The notes beneath the pieces were generated by a model. That model searched no databases. It saw nothing but the letters and a program-made list of their open reading frames with translations, and was not told where the DNA came from. From contig JBLDXI010000043.1 in NCBI GenBank assembly GCA_047495785.1, positions 1-64,000 of the forward strand: a DNA stretch of 64,000 nt. Direction: 5' to 3'. A program made the translations under genes and the position numbers. Each line of letters starts with the position of its first letter. Position 1 is the first letter of the stretch. Positions 20,076 to 29,064 of the stretch are shown one piece after another. Source of the stretch: Lepidodermella squamata. Taxonomy: Eukaryota > Gastrotricha.

Positions 20076-21283
20076 GAGGCCAAGGTTTTGATCTCGTTTG
20101 CATCAATCCAACTAGCGGCTTCAATCGGCCAGTTTTGCCATTTCACAAGAGCCTGTTTCTTGCCATTTATAGTGCGATGCTTCAGAACTTTTTCTATTAA
20201 ATATGTTTCTTGCGGATGTGCTATCTGAAGCTGCCAATCGTAAAAACTACCTTGAATACGCTTATTCAGAGTATCACGGAGATAATACTTGTCGGGGATG
20301 GTACAAGTATCTATGCGGTCGATAAAAAAATATTCTTCAGTAAAAATGAAATCTCCTTCTTTGTGAAATAAATCCTTTACACGACTAATTCTAACACAAT
20401 CACCGACAGAAAAAGTCGGTTTGTATAGTAAATTCTTGCGCTTTTCAAGCATCAATTGATCTCTTTTTCCAAAAACATTATTGTAAGCAACCAAATTTAT
20501 AGGATCTTCTGGGGAAGCTAGCCATAATTCTAACGGGGCAACCCTAGTGCTGCGATTTTTCATTTGATTGTAAGACGCTAAGAAAAAAGGTAAGTAATCG
20601 ATGTAACGCAGCGTATGATTTGCAATTTGATGCCTCGAAATAGTTCTACGAAGCCAACGGTTGAAAATTTCTATGGGTGAACACTTGAACATGGAGGTTG
20701 TAGTGTAATAATAAACATTGAATTTTTTAAATATTTTTTTAGCTTCTTTGTTGATAAATTCTCCGCCAGAATCTGTAGTGAAAGAGCGGCAACGCAAATC
20801 AGGTGTTAGGCTGCTCAAAAAATTACTGATCTTCTCAGCAGTGTAATTTCCTTCTTTGTTAAGTAAGGGAATACAGAAAGCATAACGCGTAAAACAGTCT
20901 TTGATTGTAAGTAAATAGCGGGTTCCATCATTATCTTGGCTTGAATCTTGAACTTCAAGAAGATCACCTAGAAAGAGGTCACTTCTAGCATAAACTTCAT
21001 ATTGCATGAATTGCTTCCGGTTTCTTACACTTAGTGGTTTATATAATGAATATGTTCGATCATGGCTCATAATCTCAGCTAGTTTTTTATGAGTAAGGGA
21101 ATTTCTCAGCTCTAAGGGTAATGTAGCTTTAAGTGTTGAGTATAATCTGCGCAGGCCTTGAAATGATCCAACATGTTTCGGATCATTATAGAAGCTCAAA
21201 ACAAACGATTTCAAGTCTGACCTGTGGTTTATTTTAGCATCTCCTTCAGCTAGACGTCTCGCATTGTGTTTATTACGTGGCAT
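20072..21283 (-). CDS. Polinton integrase with chromodomain (right copy, intact)
   Basis: 403-aa retrovirus-type (rve/DDE) integrase. It has an N-terminal helical region, then the RNase-H-fold core with acidic residues in LGDLLEV, FTTDSGGEF and SPIEIFNRW, spaced as a D,D-E triad. The C-terminal chromodomain (about residues 360-400) begins YLIEKVLKHR and contains LVKWQNWP and SWIDA. This is the standard c-integrase of Mavericks/Polintons, which inserts the linear element into host chromatin. The end overlaps the next gene by four bases (ATGA), a compact viral-style junction. The left copy has two frame breaks. Confidence 0.95.
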   Translation of the reverse strand: MPRNKHNARRLAEGDAKINHRSDLKSFVLSFYNDPKHVGSFQGLRRLYSTLKATLPLELRNSLTHKKLAEIMSHDRTYSLYKPLSVRNRKQFMQYEVYARSDLFLGDLLEVQDSSQDNDGTRYLLTIKDCFTRYAFCIPLLNKEGNYTAEKISNFLSSLTPDLRCRSFTTDSGGEFINKEAKKIFKKFNVYYYTTTSMFKCSPIEIFNRWLRRTISRHQIANHTLRYIDYLPFFLASYNQMKNRSTRVAPLELWLASPEDPINLVAYNNVFGKRDQLMLEKRKNLLYKPTFSVGDCVRISRVKDLFHKEGDFIFTEEYFFIDRIDTCTIPDKYYLRDTLNKRIQGSFYDWQLQIAHPQETYLIEKVLKHRTINGKKQALVKWQNWPIEAASWIDANEIKTLAS

Positions 21284-21286
21284 GAC

Positions 21287-21556
21287 CTAATTCTTCTTTA
21301 TAGCTAATTTACGGCAAGTAGGGACAACCGAACAATTAGCCATGTGGCTAAATAAATCACCGTTTAAGTGGAATAATAAATCATTTATATTATATAACAT
21401 CCGCTCAGTAGACTCGACAAGTTGCCGCAGGTGAAGGAGTTCGGCTTGAGTATTGCGAACTTCCATAACAGCGAAAAAGCTGATTAAAATGGTAACCAGG
21501 GATAGCAGCAATAGGATCGGTAAAACAGCACGCGGAATATCTGTTGTTTGATGCAT
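21287..21556 (-). CDS. Small membrane/coiled-coil protein, 89 aa (right copy)
   Basis: Intact ATG-started ORF just upstream of the integrase (3-bp gap). Residues about 9-30 form a hydrophobic transmembrane helix (LPILLLLSLVTILISFFAV), followed by a heptad-like Leu-rich helix (QAELLHLRQLVESTERML) and a short basic tail with two Cys. This is a type II or signal-anchor layout. No family recognised. Its identical reading frame in both arms argues that it is a real gene. Confidence 0.6.
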   Translation of the reverse strand: MHQTTDIPRAVLPILLLLSLVTILISFFAVMEVRNTQAELLHLRQLVESTERMLYNINDLLFHLNGDLFSHMANCSVVPTCRKLAIKKN

Positions 21557-21720
21557 AATAAATTACGAAGACTTTAAAAACGGGGAAATTTACCGATAGC
21601 CATATTTTTATTTCTGCTGCGAATTTTGAAAATTGATAGATAATGATGAAAGTAGAAATAATGATTTTAGCTTAAAAAAAGACGGCACGCGATTAATCTT
21701 CCCTCATTCATTAAATCATT

Positions 21721-22320
21721 TTATTGTTGTTTGATATACAGAAAAAAAGGCGCCAATTTAACAAATGCTATTTTTATAAGAGATAACGAAAAACAGCCGC
21801 TCATAATCATTTTTCCAGTGTGAAACAGTGTGGCAGATACATTTAACTTTGGTTCATTTTCATTAGTGCTGACTTTGGAGAAAACACGTATACGCAACCC
21901 AGGAAAAAATTCTGGTTGGTAAACGCATATTTTAGGAAATTGAAAAGCTAGCAGGCTAAGATTGACAGTTTTATGTAAATCGTAGAACAATACTATATTA
22001 GTAATTATTGGGTCACGGATTATCAACCGTCGATTAACAATTTTTCTGAGTGTAGCTTGAAGAACTCCAAAAGCAGTAACACAATTCGAGGCTGTTTTGG
22101 TACCACTACAAATTATAGCTCCGGATGAAAATAATAAAAACGTCGCGTTAAAAGCAGGTACTTTATAGAACAAAGCACTCGACATTTTTTTTGGGTTATA
22201 TTTTGCACAAGGTAAAATTAGGGCTAGACTATCTAAATTAAATAGAAAATTTGACCTTGATTTAGCCATAATATTTGAAATAGAGTAATCAATATCATAT
22301 TGTATATTATTTACTTCCAT
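21721..22320 (-). CDS. TATA-binding-protein homologue encoded by the Polinton (right copy)
   Basis: From ATG 22320 the 199-aa product shows the two-fold pseudo-repeat of TBP. Repeat 1 has KYNPKK (TBP: EYNPKR) and LLFSSGAIICSGTK (TBP: LIFSSGKMVCTGAK). Repeat 2 has YQPEFFPGLRIR (TBP: YEPELFPGLIYR) and TLFHTGKMIMSG (TBP: LIFVSGKVVLTG). Of the four DNA-intercalating phenylalanines known in TBP, three are in place; the first (after NPKR) is Met. Length fits the TBP core (about 180 aa). The frame stays open about 180 bp further upstream but without an ATG, so the true N-terminus may lie in the overlapping basic ORF. The element may use it to direct host RNA polymerase II to its own promoters; that role is inference. 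Confidence 0.85.
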   Translation of the reverse strand: MEVNNIQYDIDYSISNIMAKSRSNFLFNLDSLALILPCAKYNPKKMSSALFYKVPAFNATFLLFSSGAIICSGTKTASNCVTAFGVLQATLRKIVNRRLIIRDPIITNIVLFYDLHKTVNLSLLAFQFPKICVYQPEFFPGLRIRVFSKVSTNENEPKLNVSATLFHTGKMIMSGCFSLSLIKIAFVKLAPFFLYIKQQ

Positions 22321-22403
22321 ATTTAATGGTGGGGATTTCAATAGAAAAAAAGGTTCAGTGCTAGATTGTAGCTTTAAATCAACAGGATAGGATATAGTCA
22401 AAT

Positions 22404-22832
22404 TTATGATCGTGGTCGACTGTGATGCGGCTGATTGAAGGCTTGTAACATACTTGATTTCAGCTGTTTCTGTTTGAACTTTGCGATAGGTTGAGGGCAA
22501 ATCATGACCAAAAAAGAGGCGACAGAATCTTGCTTTCGTGACTCATGATTGGTAATTGGAACAGCTGGTTTATTTTTCGCCTTGCATGGCGTTTTCGCCG
22601 ATTTAGCAACTGATTTCTTCTCAGTACCTATGACTTTTTTCTGAATTTTATGTTTAGCATTGCGTTTCGGTTGATTACGAACCGCAGTTTTTGCTAATCT
22701 AGAGGCTGATGTTTGTTCAACAGGTTCCTTGGTAAACGTACTCGTATTCGGTTCATTCAGGTTTATTGGTACGAAATCATTGTTAGAAAAAAACAATGGA
22801 GAAGCCGGAGATGAATTGAAGAAAGCTTCCAT
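22404..22832 (-). CDS. Basic Lys/Ser-rich ORF, possible N-terminal part of the TBP-like protein (right copy)
   Basis: ORF from the ATG at 22832 (residues MEAFFNSSP) with an acidic/hydrophobic start followed by a long Lys/Ser/Ala-rich basic stretch. It overlaps the upstream extension of the TBP-like frame by about 100 bp. The frames would be continuous if the A6/T6 run at 22510-22515 differed by one base, or if a short intron were removed. TBPs typically have a variable N-terminal tail before the conserved core, so this may be that tail. That link is inference; it could also be a separate small basic protein. Confidence 0.45.
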   Translation of the reverse strand: MEAFFNSSPASPLFFSNNDFVPINLNEPNTSTFTKEPVEQTSASRLAKTAVRNQPKRNAKHKIQKKVIGTEKKSVAKSAKTPCKAKNKPAVPITNHESRKQDSVASFLVMICPQPIAKFKQKQLKSSMLQAFNQPHHSRPRS

Positions 22833-23000
22833 AAATTCAGTAAGAAGAATAATATTCAAAGTTCTTGCGTTTGAAATGAAAAATGATCGAATGACGGAAG
22901 CCGGCCGCGGTGATTGGTTGGAGTTGCTGAGCCCCAGAACCTTCTGATTAGGAATGAATAAATAACAAAGGCATTATATAAATAAAATAAACTGACCAAA

Positions 23001-23807
23001 TTAGGTCGAAGAGCTGTTGTTGAAAGGTAAGACGGTAGCGACAGGTTGTAGTGCGATGGAGCGTTGCATGATGCCCGGCCATTTACTATTCGCACCTTCC
23101 TGCTGACCATTAAGAACATCGATGACTGATGCCCATGGAATTTTCTGAGCGTGTTGATAGGGTGGAGGTACGACGTTCTGCATTTCTACTGAGACCCTAC
23201 GACCTGCCCGAAGTAAAAGGTAGAATATGTGCCGCAGGTTTACGCTGACACCATTAAAGTTTTTTAACAAATCGTAAAATAAATGTTGGATGTAGATATA
23301 TCGGCCTTCGGTGTAGGTAGGGTGTGCCGTTAGGCCATACCAGAAACTTTCTTCCAGGCCAGACACAATAATAGGGTTAGGGCTATCGTCGAGGCAATCA
23401 TCCAAAAGGTAATCACTTTCAGTAAAAATAATTGAGTGACAAATGGACGACCATAAATCATCCTGGCGAACAAGGAGCGTGGTAGTATCATTTAGGATGC
23501 TCTTCCATAAATCATGCCCAACGATGGAAGCACAGGTAGCTAAATTATATTCGGCAAAATGTTGAAAATTCGTGCCATCGTGGGTTGATGGGAAGAGACG
23601 AGCAACGGCTCTTTTGTAGCCGAGATAAACATGATCGATAGTAATATGTTGGCCTTTCGAGTTGGCAATCAAATCGAATATGGCGACTTCAGCGAATGTA
23701 ATGCGTCCAGAGAGGGTATTTAGTGATATATTTAATGATTTCGGAGGAAAAAGTAAATCTTCTCGGTAGAAAATCGCTTCATAAGATTCATCATAGCCAA
23801 TAATCAT
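23001..23807 (-). CDS. Polinton-associated hypothetical protein, 268 aa (right copy)
   Basis: Intact single-exon ORF from an ATG at 23807. It is the outermost gene of the element, transcribed toward the capsid genes. I do not recognise the family and see no signal peptide or membrane segment. The protein is globular-looking and rich in aromatic and aliphatic residues, with a Ser/Thr-rich end (NNSSST). It lies at the integrase end of the element, where Polintons often carry accessory or terminal-region genes. The left copy (1-659) lacks its start and carries a 2-bp insertion. Confidence 0.6.
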   Translation of the reverse strand: MIIGYDESYEAIFYREDLLFPPKSLNISLNTLSGRITFAEVAIFDLIANSKGQHITIDHVYLGYKRAVARLFPSTHDGTNFQHFAEYNLATCASIVGHDLWKSILNDTTTLLVRQDDLWSSICHSIIFTESDYLLDDCLDDSPNPIIVSGLEESFWYGLTAHPTYTEGRYIYIQHLFYDLLKNFNGVSVNLRHIFYLLLRAGRRVSVEMQNVVPPPYQHAQKIPWASVIDVLNGQQEGANSKWPGIMQRSIALQPVATVLPFNNSSST

Positions 23808-23892
23808 AGCAACTTATTTGACCTTGCTATCCCTACCTTAATCTTTGCTTTTATTCGATTTTCCTTGAGTAAAAAAATGTTTCTTATATTTT

Positions 23893-24133
23893 TTAGATTA
23901 CAGTTAAGTTGGATTGATAGGAGAAAGTAAAGTTTATTTACAAAACAAGTTAATGGACATATCAGGAAAGAAAGGAGTATTTATAAATGCTAATGGCCAA
24001 AGTAAAAAATATTTATTATATTTTAGATTAAAGTTAAGGGGGATTGATAGGAGAAAGTAATGTTTATTTACAAAAAAGGTTAATGGAAAGTAAGGTGTAT
24101 TTATATAAGCTAATGGACAAAGCAGGAAAAAAG
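23893..24133. repeat. Two-copy AT-rich direct repeat outside the right arm
   Basis: A unit of about 125 bp containing AGTTAAG..GGATTGATAGGAGAAAGTAA occurs twice (from about 23893 and 24016) with several differences. It lies between the outermost Polinton gene and the non-element flank, so it may belong to the element terminus. I could not find the partner terminal repeat because the other end is lost at the palindrome centre. Confidence 0.6.
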
Positions 24134-24260
24134 ATGAGCTAGCTTGAGTTCTTAGATTACTGTATCTAATCAAGTATCTTTTTGGAAACTAAGAAAATTG
24201 ATGGAAGCAGAAGACATGTAAGTTTGGTTCTTTTTTAAAAAATCTTGAATAAATTCTGTT

Positions 24261-24476
24261 ATGTTTAGTCGTGAACGCTTATATCAAGCACTGCTAAGCA
24301 TTGACCATCTGCAACGAGCAATGACAGCAGCTATAAACGAAATGTTGAACACACAATTGGAGGTTGAACAATTGATCAATGATGCATCACGATTTATGAT
24401 AGCAACTCGAGCAAGAGATCAGGCATGCAGCCTAGATTGTGGTGATTGGAATTGTAATTACTGTTACAAAGATTGA
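24261..24476 (+). CDS. Small hypothetical protein, 71 aa
   Basis: ATG-started ORF with a helical, polar N-terminal part and a Cys-rich end (CSLDCGDWNCNYCYKD). It sits in AT-rich sequence beside the presumed Polinton end and may be a terminal element gene or chance. No family recognised. Confidence 0.3.
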   Translation: MFSRERLYQALLSIDHLQRAMTAAINEMLNTQLEVEQLINDASRFMIATRARDQACSLDCGDWNCNYCYKD

Positions 24477-24642
24477 AAAATTAAAAATAAATTATCATGT
24501 GTGCATTTTTTATATTACAAATTAATTCCCAGAAAGAATGCAAAAGCATGACTCATAATAGTTTTAGAAAAAAAGTATGCCCGCTGTATATTTTATCATA
24601 AACATTGCGTACATTTATGGGGCAATGGATAAAACGCACTTA

Positions 24643-24831
24643 TATATTTATGTGAAACGGTTATAGTAAAAATGACCGTAGTGCTATTACTGATACAACG
24701 CTCGTATATTTATGCCAAATGGCTATAGTAAAAATCGCCGTACTGCCATTACTGATCCCAAATTGCGTATATTTATACCAAACGGCTATAGTAAAAATCG
24801 CCGTACTGCCATTACTGATCCAAAGTTCCCA
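24643..24831. repeat. 63-bp tandem repeat, three copies
   Basis: Copies start at 24643, 24706 and 24769. The shared core is GGCTATAGTAAAAATCGCCG; the first copy is more diverged. The last copy abuts the truncated PP1 coding sequence, suggesting the repeat sits at a rearrangement breakpoint. Confidence 0.85.
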
Positions 24832-24839
24832 TCCTTACT

Positions 24840-25332
24840 ACTTCTGCTGCCACGGCGGTTTGTCGCCCGATCTTCAATCTATGGACCAGATCCGGCGAAT
24901 CAAACGACCATTTGAGATCCCATCGAAAGGCTTGGCCTGCGATCTACTCTGGTCTGACCCTAGCTCTGAAACTCCAGGCTGGCAGCAGAATGATCGTGGG
25001 GTGTCACTAACCTTTGGAGCTGATGTTGTGGCTGAGTTTTTGAATCGTCACGATTTAGATCTGATTTGCCGGGCGCATCAAGTTGTCGAGGATGGTTATG
25101 AATTTTTCGCGCAGCAGAAGTTGGTTACGATTTTTTCGGCACCGAACTACTGCGGCGAGTTTGAAAACTCAGCTGCTGTTTTGTCGGTTGACGAAACGCT
25201 GCTATGTTCATTTCAGGTACTCATTACTTCGTTGTTACAGCTGGAAATTGAATATGAAAATGCTTTGTTTCATTTTAGATTATACGACCTGCTAGGAACC
25301 CTATGTATCAAAGTCAGCGGCCGAACTTGTGA
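24840..25332 (+). pseudogene. Serine/threonine phosphatase PP1 catalytic subunit, 5'-truncated
   Basis: Coding exons about 24840-25216 and 25279-25332, with a 62-bp GT/AG intron (25217-25278). Clear PP1 blocks: [75 protein letters not shown], then IIRPARNP and a short tail. The metal-binding and catalytic motifs of the N-terminal half (GDxHG, GDxVDRG, GNHE) are absent; a 63-bp tandem repeat lies where they should be. Because the intron is retained it is not a processed pseudogene. It could be the end of a gene with a very distant 5' exon, but no acceptor was found upstream. Confidence 0.85.
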
Positions 25333-25798
25333 CAGATTCGATAATGAATAAAAAGCCAAAGACCTAGCTTTACCACTTCCTGAAATCTGAAACCTGAGTT
25401 ACCCTAGTTTTTTTTAATTTTATCCACTTCTATGCCTGATTAATGACGCCGAAGTTTAGCTCTGGCAGCAGCGAGTTATGTTTTCAAATTCTAACTTTGC
25501 CAAAAGGGGCGTAGCCAGCTGGTTGATTTGGTTGATCAAACAACAATCAAAATGAATACTGAAAAATACCTCATCGGCCAGTTTTCACTAGAATATGGCT
25601 AGAATTGCCTATGACTCGAATAACATGTTTGCAAAATTGCCAAAAATGTTCTCGCTTCACTCTAAATGCTGATATTTCAATATTTCTCATTTCTTATTGA
25701 AAATCGGCACTTGTCGACCTAGGATTTTTCTAGGTGAAATGAAAATGTCACTCTCAGATCCATAACAACAACCAAGATTCGTCCAGAAAAGGCGTTAC
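25333..25798. other. Intergenic, no gene seen
   Basis: AT-rich sequence after the PP1 fragment, without a convincing ORF or structured repeat. Confidence 0.5.
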
Positions 25799-26697
25799 GG
25801 TCCTAGAACATGAGCGAATTTCAGCACTCTTGTAGGACATGGTGTAATTTACACGGAGATAGGTTTAAACACGCGCCTGAATTCCGCCATGTGTCGGTAT
25901 TTCATCACGTGCATTTTATGCATGAGTGTACAAGGGCGCGATTGCACGATGGAATATAGCCCTCATCCTTTCATGACGAAGACAATAACACGAATCTAAC
26001 TTAATAATTTACCGCCCGTATGGTAAGCCAATCGTCACCTGGCATCACATGGTTATCCCAGATGTTCATTTGCATTACTAGTTGGTGATACCATTTCAGT
26101 GCGCGATATACGTCTTCGCATCAACATCGTTTATTGAATCAGTCGCCTTAAATTCTCCTTGCCGCCCTTCATCAATACGACCAGTGCTGGAGTATCCTGC
26201 TCCAGCTTACTTCATTATCTTCTTTTTCTTCCTCAATACCACTACATCAGACAACCGAATCATAATGGCACAACTCGTTTTGGTTATCTTTCTTATGGTA
26301 AGATGAGATGATTGATCAGGCTAATTTCTGATAAATGTTGTTGATATATTTTTACAACAGGCCGCTTTGTCTGCGATAACGCTCGCGATTTACTCAGCAC
26401 CGCACGCCGGCGGCATGTGCATAAGCGTCGGCGAGGCTGGTGAATGGCAGTACACGACGAACGGTTGGCGATGCGTCAGCAAAGGTGCAGGTCGGGAAGA
26501 TCGTATGGACTGGAACTCATGGAGTTGGTAGCATAGCCATTTGACCCGTCAATCGTGACAGATTTGAGGCAGAACGCCAAGTTGCGAAGCGCGAAATTCT
26601 TCTGGGAGTCGCTGAAAATGTGCTGCTTTGCGAATTTATAATATATCTCATGTCTTATAAATTATCATATTAAAATACTTGAAATTTGAAATTGGAG
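25799..26697 (+). repeat. Tandem gene duplication, unit 1
   Basis: About 0.9 kb that recurs as 26832-28048 with many small differences. It contains promoter-side sequence (e.g. CGCCTGAATTCCGCCATG) and a complete small peptide gene. Confidence 0.85.
26265..26531 (+). CDS. Secreted Trp-rich peptide, copy 1 (67 aa, two exons)
   Basis: Exons 26265-26297 and 26361-26531, intron of 63 bp. The precursor starts MAQLVLVIFLM|AALSAITLAIYSA, a clear signal peptide interrupted by the intron. The predicted mature part is about 40 aa with two Cys 16 residues apart (MCISVGEAGEW ... GWRC) and a tryptophan-rich end DWNSWSW. Too short per exon for ordinary ORF searches. An effector, antimicrobial or signalling role is possible; no family recognised. 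The second copy differs at only three residues, which supports coding constraint. Confidence 0.7.
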
Positions 26698-26920
26698 AAT
26701 ACTGATACTGATAGTATGATTTATTTCCTGAATCCGCGTTTGCACCACACTGATATAAATGTGTGCAGGAGAGCCGGGAATCACTAAAAGACGGATAATG
26801 CGGACCCGTAACCGTTAAAATAAGCCCAGCATCCTAGACCATGAGCGAATTTCAGCAATCCTGTATGACATCATTGTTTTTGAGCTAAATAGTTGAACTT
26901 CTGGGCGTGCGCTGATTGGT

Positions 26921-26996
26921 CAATCGATCGAATCGCGTCAATCAATCGATCGATCGGTCAATCCATCGATCGATCGTACAATAAATTGATCATCGC
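26921..26996. repeat. ATCGATCG-type simple repeat
   Basis: Irregular run of ATCGATCG/CAATCGAT units inserted in duplication unit 2 and absent from unit 1. Confidence 0.75.
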
Positions 26997-27604
26997 ACGG
27001 GTCAAAGATTAACTTATTACTTGAAACAAAATGATAGTGTAATTGACACGGAAATCGGTGTAAACATGCGCCTGAATTCCGCCATGGATCGGTATTTCAT
27101 CACGTGCATTTTATGCATGAGTGTAAGAGGGCGCGATAGCACGATGGAATAGCCTCATTCATTAATGTCGAAAACAATAACACGAATCTAACGCCATTAT
27201 TGATCAAAATTTACCGTCCGTATGGTAGTTTTTCTGTGAATCATCACCTGGCATCACATGGTTATTTCAGATGTTCGTTTTTTTATTAGTTGGTGACGCC
27301 ATTCGAGTGCGCGATACGTCTTAGCATCAACAGCATGCCTCTTCGTTTATTGAATCAGTCGCCTTAAATGTTCCTGGCCGCTCTTCACGCCGCATCATCA
27401 ATACGAGTATCCTGCTCAAGCTTATTTAATTCTCTTCTTTTTACCCATTAAAGCCCAGAATGTTTTCGGAAAATATTTTCATTTTTCTTTCCCTATTGAC
27501 ACGTGCTTTTCCGAAAGAGAAAAATTCGGGGATTAAGAATCTGAAAACCGCATATTTCTTTTAATAACCCTATTCTATTAATTTCATCAGTCAACCGAAT
27601 TATC

Positions 27605-27861
27605 ATGGCAAAACTCGTTTTGGTTATATTTCTTTTCGTAAGATGAGATTATTAATCATGCTAATTTCTGATATAATATAAGTATAACAGGCCGCTTTGT
27701 CTGCGATAACGCTCGCGATTTACTCAGCACCGCACGCCGGCGGCATGTGCATAAGCGTCGGCGAGGCTGGTGAATGGCAGTACACAACGAACGGCTGGCG
27801 ATGCGTCAGCAAAGGTGCAGGTCGGGAAGATCAAATGGACTGGAACTCATGGAGTTGGTAG
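27605..27861 (+). CDS. Secreted Trp-rich peptide, copy 2 (67 aa, two exons)
   Basis: Exons 27605-27637 and 27691-27861, intron of 53 bp. Differs from copy 1 by Gln to Lys at residue 3, Met to Phe at residue 11 and Arg to Gln near the end. The exon and intron layout is the same although the introns differ in sequence and length. Signal peptide, both Cys and the DWNSWSW end are conserved. Confidence 0.7.
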
Positions 27862-28112
27862 TATTGCCATTTGAGCCGTCAAACCAAAGAAGAACCATGA
27901 CAGATTTGAGAGAGAACGCCCAGCAGAGAAGCTCGAAAAACTTGCGGGATTTGCTGAAAATATGCTGCTGATGAGCGAATGGTGGTTTGCGAGTGTATAT
28001 ATTTTATGTCTTATAAATTATCATATAAAATACATTGGAGAATACTGATACTGAAATGAACATGAGTTCTGAGCAGGGGCGTAACAAAGGGGGGCCAGAG
28101 CCTAGCTGGGAA

Positions 28113-28445
28113 AACTCACTCGAAATACCACAGGTATGCTTCTCAGGTGTGAGTGCTATGACCATGGGACTTGGATTTTTAGATTCCTCAACTAACGACG
28201 AATCGTTTTATATAAAAATTAACTGCTTAAATTTAAGATCTGAATCGCAAAGATTCATTGATCGAAAAATGCCTTATAAAAATGGCAGCAGTGCTATGAT
28301 TCATCGCAATTTTGCATATTCATGAAACTTATGAAGCCGAATTTTTATATAACACGATTCGTCGTTAGTTGAAGAATCTAAAAATCCAAGTCCCATGGTC
28401 ATATCACTCACACCTGAGAAGCATACCTGTGGTATTTCGAGTGAG
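28113..28445. mobile_element. Short inverted-repeat (fold-back) element
   Basis: Arms of about 108 bp (28113-28220 and 28337-28445) are near-perfect inverted repeats around a spacer of about 115 bp. No target-site duplication was obvious. Likely a MITE or fold-back transposon remnant; the ORFs in it are by-products of the repeat. Confidence 0.7.
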
Positions 28446-29061
28446 CCGCTAATTGCCGGGTCCACCTGGAAAAATGAATTTAATGTGAGAATGCAGCAAA
28501 AGGCCTTGTTATTATTGCTGAAACTCCATTTTTTGCCTCACGCGCATAAATCGTATTTGTTGCCTCCTGAACTATCCCGCGCGAAAACATCAATAACAAT
28601 TAAAAAAACGTGAGCGGCGCTCGTGCCGCCAAACCAACTACACCACCGACTCCGATGTATCGGCAGTGCCGATTTTGGAATATAAGCCGATTGCAAAGTC
28701 ACGGGCGCGGACAATAGTTAAAATCAGCTAGAGTCAACATTTCTTCCCGCACACTTTCACGCACTTCCTGAGGGTCGGCCCGCACTCCTCACGCACCGTC
28801 CCGCACTAGTGCGGGAAGATGGTGTATTTTGGTCCGAAGAAACCTGATAATTATGTGCAGGCCCAAGGCCCCCCAGGCCCCCCCCCTGCCGACATGTTTC
28901 CGACAAGGTCGTTTTATACATCCCAATGGAGTGTTTTGTCTTCCCTGAAGCCTGAAGTGGGCCAAGCGGTCCGGTAGCGCTTTAATTATATACTTCTTCC
29001 AACTTCAAAACATTGAACACACGCCAGACCGTCTGCCAGACCATAGCATTTACCACCACAT
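28446..29061. other. Intergenic, GC-rich repeat-like sequence
   Basis: No gene seen. Contains repeated CCCGCAC/CACGCAC-type words around 28745-28825, including the palindrome CCCGCACTAGTGCGGG, and homopolymer C runs near 28870. Confidence 0.45.
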
Positions 29062-29064
29062 TTA

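Larger units (their letters stand above)
11967..23640 (-). repeat. Right arm of the giant inverted repeat (Polinton copy R)
   Basis: Inverted copy of 18-11694. Its reading frames are longer and intact where the left arm is broken (integrase 403 aa, penton-type protein 406 aa, TBP-like ORF, 268-aa protein). It also continues past the left-arm end into flanking sequence beyond 23640. It should be treated as the reference copy of the element. Confidence 0.95.
26832..28048 (+). repeat. Tandem gene duplication, unit 2
   Basis: Second copy of 25799-26697, enlarged by an insertion near 26875-27035 and another near 27450-27580. Confidence 0.82.

Noticed and set aside
26921-26996. ATCGATCG run considered as a CRISPR-like or regulatory array
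   Set aside because: Irregular simple-sequence repeat without unique spacers, in a eukaryotic genome.
28035-28325. 96-aa frame
   Set aside because: Lies across an arm of the inverted-repeat element and lacks an ATG at its start.
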